Assembly (NCBI RefSeq): GCF_000423665.1
Contig: NZ_AUIK01000029.1
Span: 104,999-168,998 of the forward strand
Reading direction: 5' to 3'
DNA from: Solirubrobacter soli DSM 22325
GTDB lineage: Bacteria > Actinomycetota > Thermoleophilia > Solirubrobacterales > Solirubrobacteraceae
Length of the DNA stretch: 64,000 nucleotides
The stretch's first letter is position 1. Each line of letters opens with the position of its first letter. Shown here one piece after another: positions 11,367-19,028 of this stretch. A program made the translations under genes and the position numbers. The notes under the pieces are model-generated. The model saw only the letters and a program-made list of their open reading frames with translations, was not told where the DNA came from and searched no databases.

Positions 11367-12631
11367 GCGGCGCTCGTCTGGCGGGGCCGCCGGCGGCGGA
11401 TGGTCCGCGCCCGGCGACGTGCTGCCAGCAGGACCGTAGCGGCAAGCACGGCGAATGCGACGCCGATGATCAACCACGGGCTCCCCGCGGCCGCCTTCGT
11501 ACGCTGCGCCGTGTTCGCCGCCGGGACCGCGGCCTGCGCGATCAGCGCCACCGTCGCGACGACCTTCCCGCCCTGGCGCACCTCGACGCTGCCCAGCCGC
11601 TGTCCGCTGCGGATCGGTCCCTCGACGACGCTCGGCGCGTCGACCTTGAGCGTCACCGCGTCGCGATGCCCCCGCTGGACGATCCGCCGGATCGTCCGAT
11701 CCGGCACCAGCCTGAGCTTGGCGCCGGCCCGATAGCGGATCTTCGCCGTCGCCATCGGCCGGCCCTCGATCACCGCGCGAATGCGCTGGAACTTCGGGAA
11801 TGCGTAGCGGTACAGCGCGAGCGTGTCGGCGTCGCGGGCCGCCTCGGACGGCGTGGCGAGCACGGCGCTCACGAGCTGGATCCCGTTGCGGCTGGCACTG
11901 CCCACGAGGACGTAGCCGGCGCCGCGGGTGTGACCGGTCTTGACGCCGTTGACGAACGGGTACTTGACGACCAGCGAGTTGCGGTTCGTGAACGTCCGCG
12001 GGTGGATCCCCGTCTTGAGGGTCCCTCGCGGGGAGTCCACGATCTTCTTGAAGAACGCGTTCGTGCGCAGGACCGTCGCCAGCGTGACGAGGTCGCGTGC
12101 GCTCGAGTAGTTGCCCGGGCCGTCGAGGCCGATCGGGTTGTCGTAGTGCGTGTGGTCGAGCCCGAGCTTGCGGGCGCGCTGGTTCATCTCCCTGACGAAC
12201 GCCTTCTTGGAGCCGGCGACGCCCTCCGCCAGCGTCATCGCCGCGTCGTTGCCCGACTCGAGCAGCAGGCCGCGCATCAGGTCGGAGACCTTCATGCGTT
12301 CGCCCGGCTGCAGGCCGATCTGCGACTCGATCGGCGACGGCCGGTAGCTCGATGCCTTGAACGTGTCGCTCAGCTTCGCGTCCTCGAGCGTCAGCAGCGC
12401 GGTCATCAGCTTCGTCGTCGAGCCGATCGAGCGCTCCTTGTCGGCCTGGCGGGCGCACGCCACGGTCCCGGTCGAGACCTCGATGACGATCGCGCTCGGC
12501 GCCTTGACCGTGTCCGGGCAGTCCGGCGGCTTGGCCGCGTGGGCGGGCGTGGCCGTGGCTGCGAGCGCGACTGCGGTTGCGAGCGCGAGCGCCGCCTGCA
12601 GGGCCGCGCCCGGGCGGGACAGCCGGCTCAC
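11363..12631 (-). CDS. dacA: D-alanyl-D-alanine carboxypeptidase (penicillin-binding protein, S11)
   Basis: 422 residues. A signal peptide (ALALATAVALAATATPAHA) precedes an S11 serine peptidase domain with all three active-site motifs: STTK (SxxK), SGN (SxN) and KTG in GVKTGHTRGAGY. The enzyme trims terminal D-Ala from peptidoglycan stem peptides outside the membrane. A C-terminal beta-rich part is followed by a membrane anchor (WLIIGVAFAVLAATVLLAA) and an Arg-rich cytoplasmic tail. I chose the GTG at 12631, which overlaps the LysM gene stop as GTGA and starts just before the signal peptide. Upstream sequence in the same frame is low-quality and antisense to other genes. Confidence 0.9.
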   Translation of the reverse strand: MSRLSRPGAALQAALALATAVALAATATPAHAAKPPDCPDTVKAPSAIVIEVSTGTVACARQADKERSIGSTTKLMTALLTLEDAKLSDTFKASSYRPSPIESQIGLQPGERMKVSDLMRGLLLESGNDAAMTLAEGVAGSKKAFVREMNQRARKLGLDHTHYDNPIGLDGPGNYSSARDLVTLATVLRTNAFFKKIVDSPRGTLKTGIHPRTFTNRNSLVVKYPFVNGVKTGHTRGAGYVLVGSASRNGIQLVSAVLATPSEAARDADTLALYRYAFPKFQRIRAVIEGRPMATAKIRYRAGAKLRLVPDRTIRRIVQRGHRDAVTLKVDAPSVVEGPIRSGQRLGSVEVRQGGKVVATVALIAQAAVPAANTAQRTKAAAGSPWLIIGVAFAVLAATVLLAARRRARTIRRRRPRQTSAA

Positions 12632-12945
12632 CTGAGCCTGAGTTTCTCGCCCGGCGAGAGGGTGTCCGCGTCGGGGTTGAGTTTGTTCAGCGTCTCGAGC
12701 GACACCCCGGTCTTCTCCGCGATGCCGGACAGCGTGTCGCCCGACTTGACCGTGTAGGTCTTGCGCTTCTTGCTCGCCTTGGACTTGCTCGAGGACTTCT
12801 TGGAGCCGGCGGTCGGCGTCGCGGTCGCGTTCGACCCGTTCGAGTTGGTCGGCGACTTCTGGGTGTCCTGGACGACGGAATACAGCGCGAAGGCGAAAGC
12901 GACCAGCGCGATGGGCGCGAGGAACCGCGCGGGGCTGCGACGCAT
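12628..12945 (-). CDS. Membrane-anchored LysM domain protein
   Basis: 105 residues from the ATG at 12945 (MRRSPARFLAPIAL). One N-terminal transmembrane or signal-anchor helix, a Ser/Thr/Lys-rich linker, and a C-terminal LysM domain starting YTVKSGDTLSGIAEKTGVSL, which binds peptidoglycan. An in-frame start at 12972 would overlap pyrF; the 12945 start gives a cleaner anchor. Its stop overlaps the carboxypeptidase start, so the two cell-wall proteins are co-expressed. Confidence 0.8.
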   Translation of the reverse strand: MRRSPARFLAPIALVAFAFALYSVVQDTQKSPTNSNGSNATATPTAGSKKSSSKSKASKKRKTYTVKSGDTLSGIAEKTGVSLETLNKLNPDADTLSPGEKLRLR

Positions 12946-12956
12946 CCTGAACAAGT

Positions 12957-13991
12957 CTATCCGAGGTTCCACGCCTGCTCGCGCAGGCGTTCCGCCTCCT
13001 CACGAGCGGCTTCCGGCGGGGGGACGTTGCGGTTGACGTGCGCGTTGGCGATCGAACGGCTCGCGGTCACGAGCCCGCCTGCGCGGCCTGGCGCGAACGC
13101 GGGAGCAAGCGCGGCGACGTCCCCGCCCTGGGCCCCGATGCCCGGCAGCAGGAACGGCGTGTTCGGCATCAGTTCCCGGAGCCGCGCGAGATGCTGCGGC
13201 TCGGTGGCGCCCGTGACGGCGCCGACGTCCTTGAGGCCGCTCGGCCCTTGTTCGCCGAGCTCATCGACGATCATCGCCAGGCGTTCCCAGAGCCGCTCGC
13301 CCGTGGAGAGCTCGAGATCCAGGATGTCCGCGGCGCCCTTGTTCGAGGTGCGCACGAGGACGAACGCCCCCGCCTCGTGGGCGCGGGCGGTGGTGATCAG
13401 TGGGATGAGCGTGTCGCGGCCGAGCAGCGGATTGGCCGTGAAGGCGTCCGCTTGGAGGCCCGACACCGGGCCGAACGGGCTCGGCGTGCTCGACACCAGC
13501 GCCTGCCCGTAGGCCTGCGCCGTGACGGGGACGTCGCCCCGCTTGCCGTCCGCCAGCACGAGCAGCCCGCGGGCGCGGGCGTGCTCACACACGTGTTCCA
13601 GCGCGAGCCAGCCCGGCGCGCCGAGGCGCTCGAAACAGGCCAGCTGCGGCTTGATGGCGATCACCGCGGGAGCCGCGGCGTCGACCAGCGCACGGCAGTG
13701 CGCAAGCACCGCCGCCGCTGTTTCCAGGCGCGAGATCACACCGGCGTTACTGAGGCCGGTGCCCGCGTCGCCCACACCCCCGGCGGCCTCCTCGGCCTCC
13801 GAGAGCGTGGACGCGAGGCGCGCCCGCGCCTCGCTCGTGGACTCGACCGCCGCCGGCCACAACTTCGCCGGATCGGGATCGATGCCCAGCACGATCTGGG
13901 ACTGGCGTTCGGCCACCGCTCGGGTGAGCCGATCGCCGAAATTCGGGCGCGGGGCCGGGCGGCCATCGCCGTTGCCGTTACGCGCGGTCAC
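12957..13991 (-). CDS. pyrF: Orotidine 5'-phosphate decarboxylase (type 2, mycobacterial form)
   Basis: 344 residues. It converts OMP to UMP, the last step of UMP synthesis. The catalytic motif LADGKRGDVPVTA contains the Asp/Lys/Asp residues of the family, and SQIVLGIDPDPAKLWP is the usual N-terminal strand. This longer form with an extra insertion is typical of actinobacteria. About 95 residues precede the AVIAIKPQ strand and include a glycine-rich insertion (GGVGDAGTG). GTG start with a GAGGA Shine-Dalgarno-like sequence upstream. It is first in the pyrF-lysM-dacA-fruK run. Confidence 0.9.
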   Translation of the reverse strand: MTARNGNGDGRPAPRPNFGDRLTRAVAERQSQIVLGIDPDPAKLWPAAVESTSEARARLASTLSEAEEAAGGVGDAGTGLSNAGVISRLETAAAVLAHCRALVDAAAPAVIAIKPQLACFERLGAPGWLALEHVCEHARARGLLVLADGKRGDVPVTAQAYGQALVSSTPSPFGPVSGLQADAFTANPLLGRDTLIPLITTARAHEAGAFVLVRTSNKGAADILDLELSTGERLWERLAMIVDELGEQGPSGLKDVGAVTGATEPQHLARLRELMPNTPFLLPGIGAQGGDVAALAPAFAPGRAGGLVTASRSIANAHVNRNVPPPEAAREEAERLREQAWNLG

Positions 13992-14065
13992 TGTTCCTCT
14001 GCGCGCATCGTTCGCCCGCGTGCCCGTTCGGGCGCCGGCGAATCACCGGCGCCCCTCGAGGCGTC

Positions 14066-14338
14066 TTACTTGACGGCCTTCTTGAGGCCGGAGCCCGCCG
14101 TGAAGCGCGGGACCTTGCTGGCGGCGATCGTCATCGTCTCGCCGGTGCGCGGGTTGCGACCCTCGCGGGCGCCGCGCTCGGCGACGTGGAACTTGCCGAA
14201 ACCGGTGAAGTTGACTTCCTCGCCTGCACCGAGAGCGCCCTCGATCGACTTGATCACGGAATCGACCGCGGCTCCGGCGTCCTTCTTGCTCAGTCCGCTG
14301 TCGGCCGCGACTCGGTCGACGAACTCGTTCTTCGTCAT
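14066..14338 (-). CDS. hup: DNA-binding protein HU
   Basis: 90 residues, the standard length of a bacterial HU without the Lys/Ala-rich tail of mycobacterial HupB. MTKNEFVDRVAADSGLSKKDA begins the helical dimerisation part; GRNPRTGETMTIAASKVPRFTAGSGLKKAV is the DNA-gripping arm and C-terminus. A strong GGAGG Shine-Dalgarno precedes the ATG, in contrast to many neighbours, as expected for an abundant protein. Two strong palindromes lie about 80-105 bp upstream. Confidence 0.95.
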   Translation of the reverse strand: MTKNEFVDRVAADSGLSKKDAGAAVDSVIKSIEGALGAGEEVNFTGFGKFHVAERGAREGRNPRTGETMTIAASKVPRFTAGSGLKKAVK

Positions 14339-14413
14339 GCGTCCTCCTGTGTATCCCTCGGGGGATTGGGGTGGAGGGCCGAAGCTAACAGTGGCTCCGG
14401 ACGGGGTTGGAGG

Positions 14414-14443
14414 TTTTCTCGCGAAAAAGTCGCAAATTGCGAC
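14414..14443 (-). promoter_or_regulatory. Two adjacent palindromes upstream of hup
   Basis: TTTTCTCGCGAAAAA at 14414-14428 (near-perfect) is followed directly by GTCGCAAATTGCGAC at 14429-14443 (perfect 7-bp arms). They sit in an unusually AT-rich stretch upstream of hup, and between hup and the roadblock-like gene. Probable protein-binding sites; the factor is unknown. Confidence 0.4.
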
Positions 14444-14497
14444 ATTTTGAGGCTCGAATTCGTACGTTTTCTTGGCTCTGGGACGCCGAAAACGGTC

Positions 14498-15166
14498 CTA
14501 GACCGCGTCCAGAAGAGCCCCCGTCCGGGCCTCGTCGAGGCGCCCGATCGGCCCGATCGGCGCGTTTTGGCCCCCCAGCGCGGACAGCGCCGTCCGAAGG
14601 TCATGACGCGTCACCCGCGCGAGCGCGAACGGCCCCGTGACCACCACGATCGTGTGCCGCTCGTCACGTGCGACGAACACCTTCCCGCGGGTGTGTTCAC
14701 CGACGAGCTCGCCCCACGGGGCGGCGTCGTCGGGGCCGCGGACACCGGCCGTGTCGGCGCCGCCCGCCACCTCGCCCGCCGTGTCGTCGCCGCCCGCCGC
14801 CTCGCCCGCCGTGTCGTCGCCGCCCGCCACCGCGCCCGCCGTGTCGTCGCCGCCCGCCACCGCGCCCGCCGTGTCGTCGCCGCCCGCCACCTCGCCGCCG
14901 CCGCCCGCCGCGCTGCCGCCGCCCGCCACCGCGCCGCCCGCACGCGCCGCGCCGCCCGCGCCCGCCGCGCCGCCGGCCGCCGCCGTGTCGTCGCCGCCCG
15001 CCGCCTCGCCGTTCACGTGCGCGAGCGCGCGTGCCGCCTCGGCGAGCCGGGCCGGGCCGGCGAGGTGCGCGCCGCCGGCGTCGAGCACGACCGCGGCGCG
15101 GATGTCGGCACTCAACGCGGTGATGAAGTCGAGCGCGAGGGAGGGGGTGAGGGACGCCGTCGTCAC
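14498..15166 (-). CDS. Roadblock/LC7-like protein with expanded AGGDD repeat
   Basis: 222 residues from the GTG at 15166. The N-terminus (LDFITALSADIRAAVVLDAG) and C-terminus (VFVARDERHTIVVVTGPFAL) resemble the two halves of a roadblock/LC7-like regulatory domain. Between them lies a Gly/Ala/Asp-rich insertion of about 90 residues made of ten-residue repeats (AGGDDTAG[EA]V), encoded by 30-bp tandem units. The repeats keep the frame, so they are probably tolerated as a linker. TATTGT lies 8 nt before the GTG and may be a -10 shared with the divergent small gene. Function unknown; the domain assignment is by pattern only. Confidence 0.55.
   Translation of the reverse strand: MTTASLTPSLALDFITALSADIRAAVVLDAGGAHLAGPARLAEAARALAHVNGEAAGGDDTAAAGGAAGAGGAARAGGAVAGGGSAAGGGGEVAGGDDTAGAVAGGDDTAGAVAGGDDTAGEAAGGDDTAGEVAGGADTAGVRGPDDAAPWGELVGEHTRGKVFVARDERHTIVVVTGPFALARVTRHDLRTALSALGGQNAPIGPIGRLDEARTGALLDAV
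14761..14880. repeat. 30-bp tandem repeat, four units plus flanking partial copies
   Basis: Four consecutive 30-bp units (core CCGCCGTGTCGTCGCCGCCC) within the coding region of the roadblock-like protein. Degenerate copies extend to about 15005. A likely site of length variation. Confidence 0.8.
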
Positions 15167-15174
15167 GGTTCGCG

Positions 15175-15180
15175 ACAATA
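15175..15180. promoter_or_regulatory. Near-symmetric -10 box between divergent genes
   Basis: On the minus strand TATTGT lies 8 nt before the GTG of the roadblock-like gene. On the plus strand the overlapping GACAAT (15174-15179) lies 11 nt before the ATG of the 47-residue gene. One element may serve both directions. Confidence 0.35.
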
Positions 15181-15190
15181 GAGCGCGGTC

Positions 15191-15334
15191 ATGTCCCAAC
15201 TCGCGCGAATCTCCTGGCTCGTCACCGTCGGCATCTGCCTCATCGCGGCGCTGATCCTCCTCATCTCCGGCTACGACGGGTACGCCGGCGTCACGCTCGC
15301 GGTCGCCATCGCCGCGGGCATCAACCTGCTCTGA
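15191..15334 (+). CDS. 47-residue hydrophobic membrane protein
   Basis: Short open frame reading MSQLARISWLVTVGICLIAA then LILLISGYDGYAGVTLAVAI and AAGINLL. It has two hydrophobic stretches separated by a polar SGYDGY turn, consistent with a two-helix membrane protein. It is divergent from the roadblock-like gene, only 24 nt between starts, with a shared -10-like box. I do not recognise a family. The hydrophobic pattern and ATG start make it credible, but its size keeps confidence moderate. Confidence 0.5.
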   Translation: MSQLARISWLVTVGICLIAALILLISGYDGYAGVTLAVAIAAGINLL

Positions 15335-15361
15335 CGCGGCGCGATCCGCGGAGCGGATCCT

Positions 15362-15412
15362 GGGGGTGTGATTCTCCACCGTCCCCACGGGACGGTAGAT
15401 CAACACACCCCC
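15362..15412. repeat. Nested palindrome with GGGGGTGTG outer arms (copy 1)
   Basis: Outer arms GGGGGTGTG (15362-15370) and CACACCCCC (15404-15412); inner perfect stem CCGTCCC (15379-15385) with GGGACGG (15389-15395). It follows the 47-residue gene and could terminate it, though no T tract follows. Confidence 0.6.
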
Positions 15413-15431
15413 GCCCGGACCCGCCGCCGCC

Positions 15432-15484
15432 GGGGGGTGTGATGCTCCGCTCCCGCATAGCGAAACACCAGCAGCACACCCCCC
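15432..15484. repeat. Palindrome with GGGGGGTGTG outer arms (copy 2)
   Basis: Outer arms GGGGGGTGTG (15432-15441) and CACACCCCCC (15475-15484), the same outer stem as copy 1 but with a different interior. Two related cruciform-forming elements 20 bp apart. Confidence 0.6.
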
Positions 15485-15490
15485 GGCCAG

Positions 15491-15908
15491 GTCGGTCGCG
15501 TCACACCGCCGGGCAGAGGTCGGTCGCGTCACAACGCCGGCCGAGGTCGGTCGCGTCGCACGGGCCGACCGGAGGGCGGTCAGCCGCGTCACGCCGCCCA
15601 AGGGGCATGGTCGGTCGCCTCACCCCGCCGGCCGGGCGACGGTCAGCCGCGTCACGCCGCCCACGGGCCGTGGTCGGTGGCGTCACAGCGCCGGGCCGAC
15701 CGGGCCGAGGTCAGCCGCGTCACGCCGCCCAAGGGGCATGGTCGGTCGCCTCACCCCGCCGGCCGGGCGACGGTCAGCCGCGTCACGCCGCCCACGGGCC
15801 GTGGTCGGTGGCGTCACAGCGCCGGGCCGGCCGGGGCGAGGTCACCCACATCACGCCGCCCGGCCGGGCCGACGTCAGCCGCGACACACCCCGCCGGGGT
15901 CAGTCGCG
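15491..15908. repeat. Phased tandem array, core GTCRGYCGCGTCAC, about 31-bp period
   Basis: The stretch 15335-15899 holds no convincing gene. From 15491 a degenerate 14-bp core GTCRGYCGCGTCAC recurs at about 15491, 15519, 15546, 15579, 15610, 15642, 15673, 15710, 15741, 15773, 15804, 15840, 15878 and 15899. Spacings are mostly 31-32 bp, near three helical turns. Units 15579-15709 are repeated almost exactly as 15710-15840 (131-bp direct duplication). The array lies between two convergent genes and runs up to the stop of the CDF transporter. Confidence 0.75.
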
Positions 15909-16844
15909 TTTGAGGGCCTCGCCTGGGCGGACGCGGTCTTCGGGCTCGAGGTGGATCAGGACGTCGGCGCCCTTGAGCTCGTCCTCGATCGTGTCCTGGA
16001 TCTCGTGGCCGAGCCGGTGCGCTTCTTCAAGTGTGGTGCCGTGGACGAACTGGACGTGCAGGTCGACGTAGCGGCGGGCGCCGGCCTGGCGGGTGCGCAG
16101 TTGGTGGTAGCCGACGACGCCGCGGTCGGCGAAGGACTCGATGGCGCTGGTGATCGCGGCGACGTCCTCGTCAGGAAGTGCCTCGTCGACCAACACGCGG
16201 ATCGACCCGGCGGTGATGCGGACGCCGGTGATGACGATCGCGGCGGCGATGATCAAGGCGACGACGGGGTCGAGCCAGTGTGCGCCGGTCACGCTGACGA
16301 GACCGAGGCCGATGAGGACGCCGATCGACGTGTAGGCGTCGGTTCGGAGGTGCGCGGCGTCGCCTTCGAGTGCGGGGCTCGAGGTCTCGCGCGCGCGGCG
16401 GAACAGCCAGGTCGAGACGCCGAGGTTCGCGATGCTGGCGAAGCCGATGACGACGATGCCGATGCCGAGGTTCTGGAGCTCCGGGCCGTGGATGAGCGCG
16501 CGGATCGCGGCGTAGGCGATCACCGCGCTGCCGGCGAGGATCAGCATGCCCTCCGCGGCCGCCGCGGCGTTCTCGAACTTCTCGTGGCCGTAACGGTGTG
16601 ACGCGTCGGCCGGCTCTTCCGCGCGGCGGACGGAGAAGAAGGCGATGAAGCTCGCGAGCAGGTCGATGCCCGAGTGCAGGGCCTCGGTGAGGATCGCGAC
16701 CGAGCCGGTGAGCACGCCCGCGATGATCTTCAGCGCGATCAGCGTCGTGTTGGAGATGATCGAGATCGCGGCGGCGCGGCTGCGCGCGCGGGCGTGCTGC
16801 GGCTGCTCCGTCGTGGCGGCGCCGTTTACCGCGTGGCCAGCCAT
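15900..16844 (-). CDS. Cation diffusion facilitator (CDF) metal exporter
   Basis: 314 residues starting MAGHAVNGAATTEQ. Six hydrophobic helices carry the CDF metal-site pattern: HSGID (HxxxD) in the second helix and HLRTD (HxxxD) in the fifth. A C-terminal cytoplasmic domain follows (RYVDLHVQFVHGTTLEEAHRL). It would export Zn2+ or a similar divalent cation in exchange for protons. The ATG lies within the end of rdgB (19-nt overlap), making it the last gene of murI-rph-rdgB-CDF. Metal specificity is inferred from the HD/HD pattern. Confidence 0.88.
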   Translation of the reverse strand: MAGHAVNGAATTEQPQHARARSRAAAISIISNTTLIALKIIAGVLTGSVAILTEALHSGIDLLASFIAFFSVRRAEEPADASHRYGHEKFENAAAAAEGMLILAGSAVIAYAAIRALIHGPELQNLGIGIVVIGFASIANLGVSTWLFRRARETSSPALEGDAAHLRTDAYTSIGVLIGLGLVSVTGAHWLDPVVALIIAAAIVITGVRITAGSIRVLVDEALPDEDVAAITSAIESFADRGVVGYHQLRTRQAGARRYVDLHVQFVHGTTLEEAHRLGHEIQDTIEDELKGADVLIHLEPEDRVRPGEALKRD

Positions 16845-17386
16845 CGGGAGAGCTCCCGGGCGGCGTGACCACGGTGCGAGATCGCGTCCTTCTCCGCATC
16901 CGAGAGCGCAGCCATCGTCCGGCCGGGCGTCTCGTCGGCGACGAAGATCGGGTCGTAGCCGAACCCGCCCGCCCCATGCGGCTCCGCCGCCAGCGTCCCC
17001 TCGCAGCGGCCCTCGAACAGCCGCTCCTCGCCGCCGGGCTCCACGTACGCGATCACGCACACGTAGCGCGCGCGGCTTCCCGCCGGGGCCTCGCGGTGCA
17101 GCTTGGCCAGGTTCTCGCCGTCGCTGGCGTTCTCCCCCGCGAAGCGCGCGGTCCGCACGCCCGGGCGCCAGTCGAGCGCCTCGGCCTCGATCCCCGAGTC
17201 GTCGGCGAAGGCGGGCTGGCCGGTCGCCTCAGCCGCCGCCCGCGCCTTGATCAGCGCGTTCGCGCCGTAGGTCTCCCCTGTCTCCTCGGGGCTCTCCAGC
17301 CCGTCCGGCAGGGGCGCGAACGGCACCCCGGGCAGGAGGCGCTCGAACTCGCGGACCTTGTGCGCGTTGCGCGTGGCGAGGATCAC
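16826..17386 (-). CDS. rdgB: XTP/dITP diphosphatase (Ham1/RdgB)
   Basis: 186 residues. It hydrolyses non-canonical purine triphosphates (dITP, XTP) to monophosphates and so cleans the nucleotide pool. Family motifs are LATRNAHKVREFERLL at the N-terminus, FADDSGIEAEAL with the catalytic aspartate, GGFGYDPIFV and SHRGHAARELS near the end. The GTG start overlaps the rph stop (GTGA). The rph-rdgB pairing is common in bacteria. Confidence 0.93.
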   Translation of the reverse strand: MILATRNAHKVREFERLLPGVPFAPLPDGLESPEETGETYGANALIKARAAAEATGQPAFADDSGIEAEALDWRPGVRTARFAGENASDGENLAKLHREAPAGSRARYVCVIAYVEPGGEERLFEGRCEGTLAAEPHGAGGFGYDPIFVADETPGRTMAALSDAEKDAISHRGHAARELSRWLATR

Positions 17387-18111
17387 GCCAGCGCGGCTTC
17401 CTGCGCGGCCCGCAACCCTTCGATGCCTGACTGCGCGAGCGCGAGCAACTCGTCGAGGTGGGTGCGCGACAACGGCGTGCGCTCGGCGGTCGCCTGGACC
17501 TCGACGAGGCCGCCGTCGCCGGTCATGACCACGTTCGCGTCGACCTCGGCGGTCGAGTCCTCGGGGTAGTCGAGGTCGAGCATCGGAATCCCGTCGACGA
17601 CCCCGCACGACACGGCGGCGATGCTCCCCGTCAGCGGACTGCGTGCGATCAGGCCGTCGGTCTGCAGCTTCCGGACCGCGAGCGCGAGCGCCACGTAGCC
17701 GCCGGTGATCGCCGCGCAGCGGGTCCCGCCGTCGGCCTCGAGCACGTCGCAGTCGATGTAGACGGTCCGCTCGCCGAGCACGCCGAGGTCCGCCACTCCG
17801 CGCAGGCTGCGGCCGATCAGCCGCTGGATCTCGATCCCGCGCCCGTCCTGCTTCCCGCGCGCGATGTCGCGCTGCTTGCGCTCCCCCGTCGACGCGGGGA
17901 GCATCCCGTACTCGGCAGTCATCCAGCCTGTGCCGCGGCCCGCCATCCAGCGCGGGACCGACTCCTGGACCGACGCCGTGCAGATCACCCGCGTCCCGCC
18001 GCACGAGATCAGCGCCGAGCCGGCCGCAGTGCGGACGAACCCAGGCTCGATCGTCACGGGCCGCAGCTCATCCGCGGCCCGCCCGCCGCTGCGCGTGCGC
18101 ACGCTCGTCAT
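17383..18111 (-). CDS. rph: Ribonuclease PH
   Basis: 242 residues, the usual length. Phosphate-dependent 3'-5' exoribonuclease that trims tRNA 3' ends as a hexameric ring. It shows RPVTIEPGFVRTAAGSALIS, WMTAEYGMLPASTGERKQRD, the IQRLIGRSLR block and DCDVLEADGGTRCAAITGGYVAL, all characteristic. The ATG at 18111 overlaps the murI stop (ATGA). Confidence 0.94.
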   Translation of the reverse strand: MTSVRTRSGGRAADELRPVTIEPGFVRTAAGSALISCGGTRVICTASVQESVPRWMAGRGTGWMTAEYGMLPASTGERKQRDIARGKQDGRGIEIQRLIGRSLRGVADLGVLGERTVYIDCDVLEADGGTRCAAITGGYVALALAVRKLQTDGLIARSPLTGSIAAVSCGVVDGIPMLDLDYPEDSTAEVDANVVMTGDGGLVEVQATAERTPLSRTHLDELLALAQSGIEGLRAAQEAALA

Positions 18112-18980
18112 CGCGGCACCAGCTCCGTCTGCACCGCGACGTGCTCCACCGAACCGATCGGCAGCTGCAGGAACCGGGTGCCGGACGCGCGCAGGGCCTC
18201 GGGGTCGCCGGACGTGAGGAACCGGTATTCGCCCTCCATGCTGGAAGTGTTCCCCAGCCCGCGGCTGCCGAGCACGTGCTCCACCTGCCGCGCGATCGCC
18301 GTGCCGGAGCTGACGATCTCCACCCCGCGGCCGAGCATCCGCTGCAGCAGCGGTCCGATCAGCGGGTAGTGGGTGCAGCCGAGGATCACCGTGTCCACCT
18401 CCGCCTCGCGCAGCGGGCGCGTGTAGTGGCGGACGGCGTCGACCATCTCGGAGTCGAACGGCGATCCGCGCTCGATCAGCGGCACCAGCCCGGGGCAGGC
18501 GACGCCCGTGACGGTTACGAACGGGTCGGCCGCCGCGATCGCCTTCTCGTAGGCGCCGCTGCGGACCGTCGCCTCGGTCGCCATGTAGCCGACGCGGCCG
18601 TTGCGGGTCGCGGCCACGGCGCGCACCGCGCCGGGCTGGACGACGCCGAGCACGTCCACGCCGAGGGTCGTCTGCATGAGCCGCTCGCGCAGCGCCGGCA
18701 GCGCCGCGGAGGACGCGCTGTTGCATGCGACGACGAGCAGCTTGATCCGGCGCGCCAGGAGCTCCTCCGCGATCTCGAGCGAGAACGCCTCGATCTCCCC
18801 CCGCGGGCGCGGGCCATACGGCACCCGCGCGGAGTCGGCGAAGTAGACGAAGTCCTCGTTGGGCAACTGCACGAGCAACTCGTGCAGCACCGTCAGGCCA
18901 CCGACCCCGGAATCGAATACGCCGACGGGCCGACGGCGCAGCGCGTCGGGCGCGGACGGGGGCACGGACGGCGCGACCAC
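18108..18980 (-). CDS. murI: Glutamate racemase
   Basis: 290 residues. Makes D-glutamate for peptidoglycan. The two catalytic cysteines are visible in VVACNSASS and ILGCTHYPLI, and the N-terminal VGVFDSGVGGLTVLHEL is diagnostic. The start is GTG at 18980; about 15 residues precede the family core. First gene of a tightly overlapping murI-rph-rdgB-CDF run. Confidence 0.94.
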   Translation of the reverse strand: MVAPSVPPSAPDALRRRPVGVFDSGVGGLTVLHELLVQLPNEDFVYFADSARVPYGPRPRGEIEAFSLEIAEELLARRIKLLVVACNSASSAALPALRERLMQTTLGVDVLGVVQPGAVRAVAATRNGRVGYMATEATVRSGAYEKAIAAADPFVTVTGVACPGLVPLIERGSPFDSEMVDAVRHYTRPLREAEVDTVILGCTHYPLIGPLLQRMLGRGVEIVSSGTAIARQVEHVLGSRGLGNTSSMEGEYRFLTSGDPEALRASGTRFLQLPIGSVEHVAVQTELVPR

Positions 18981-19028
18981 GCCGCCAGTCTGGCAGGCCG
19001 TCCGGACCCGCCGTCCGTTCGCCGCGCA

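Noticed and set aside
15491..15908. CRISPR array
   Set aside because: The 14-bp core is degenerate, the intervals are themselves repeated, and no cas genes are present.
15439..16071. Plus-strand frames through the repeat array
   Set aside because: They translate only the repeats and run antisense into the CDF transporter; low complexity, no family pattern.
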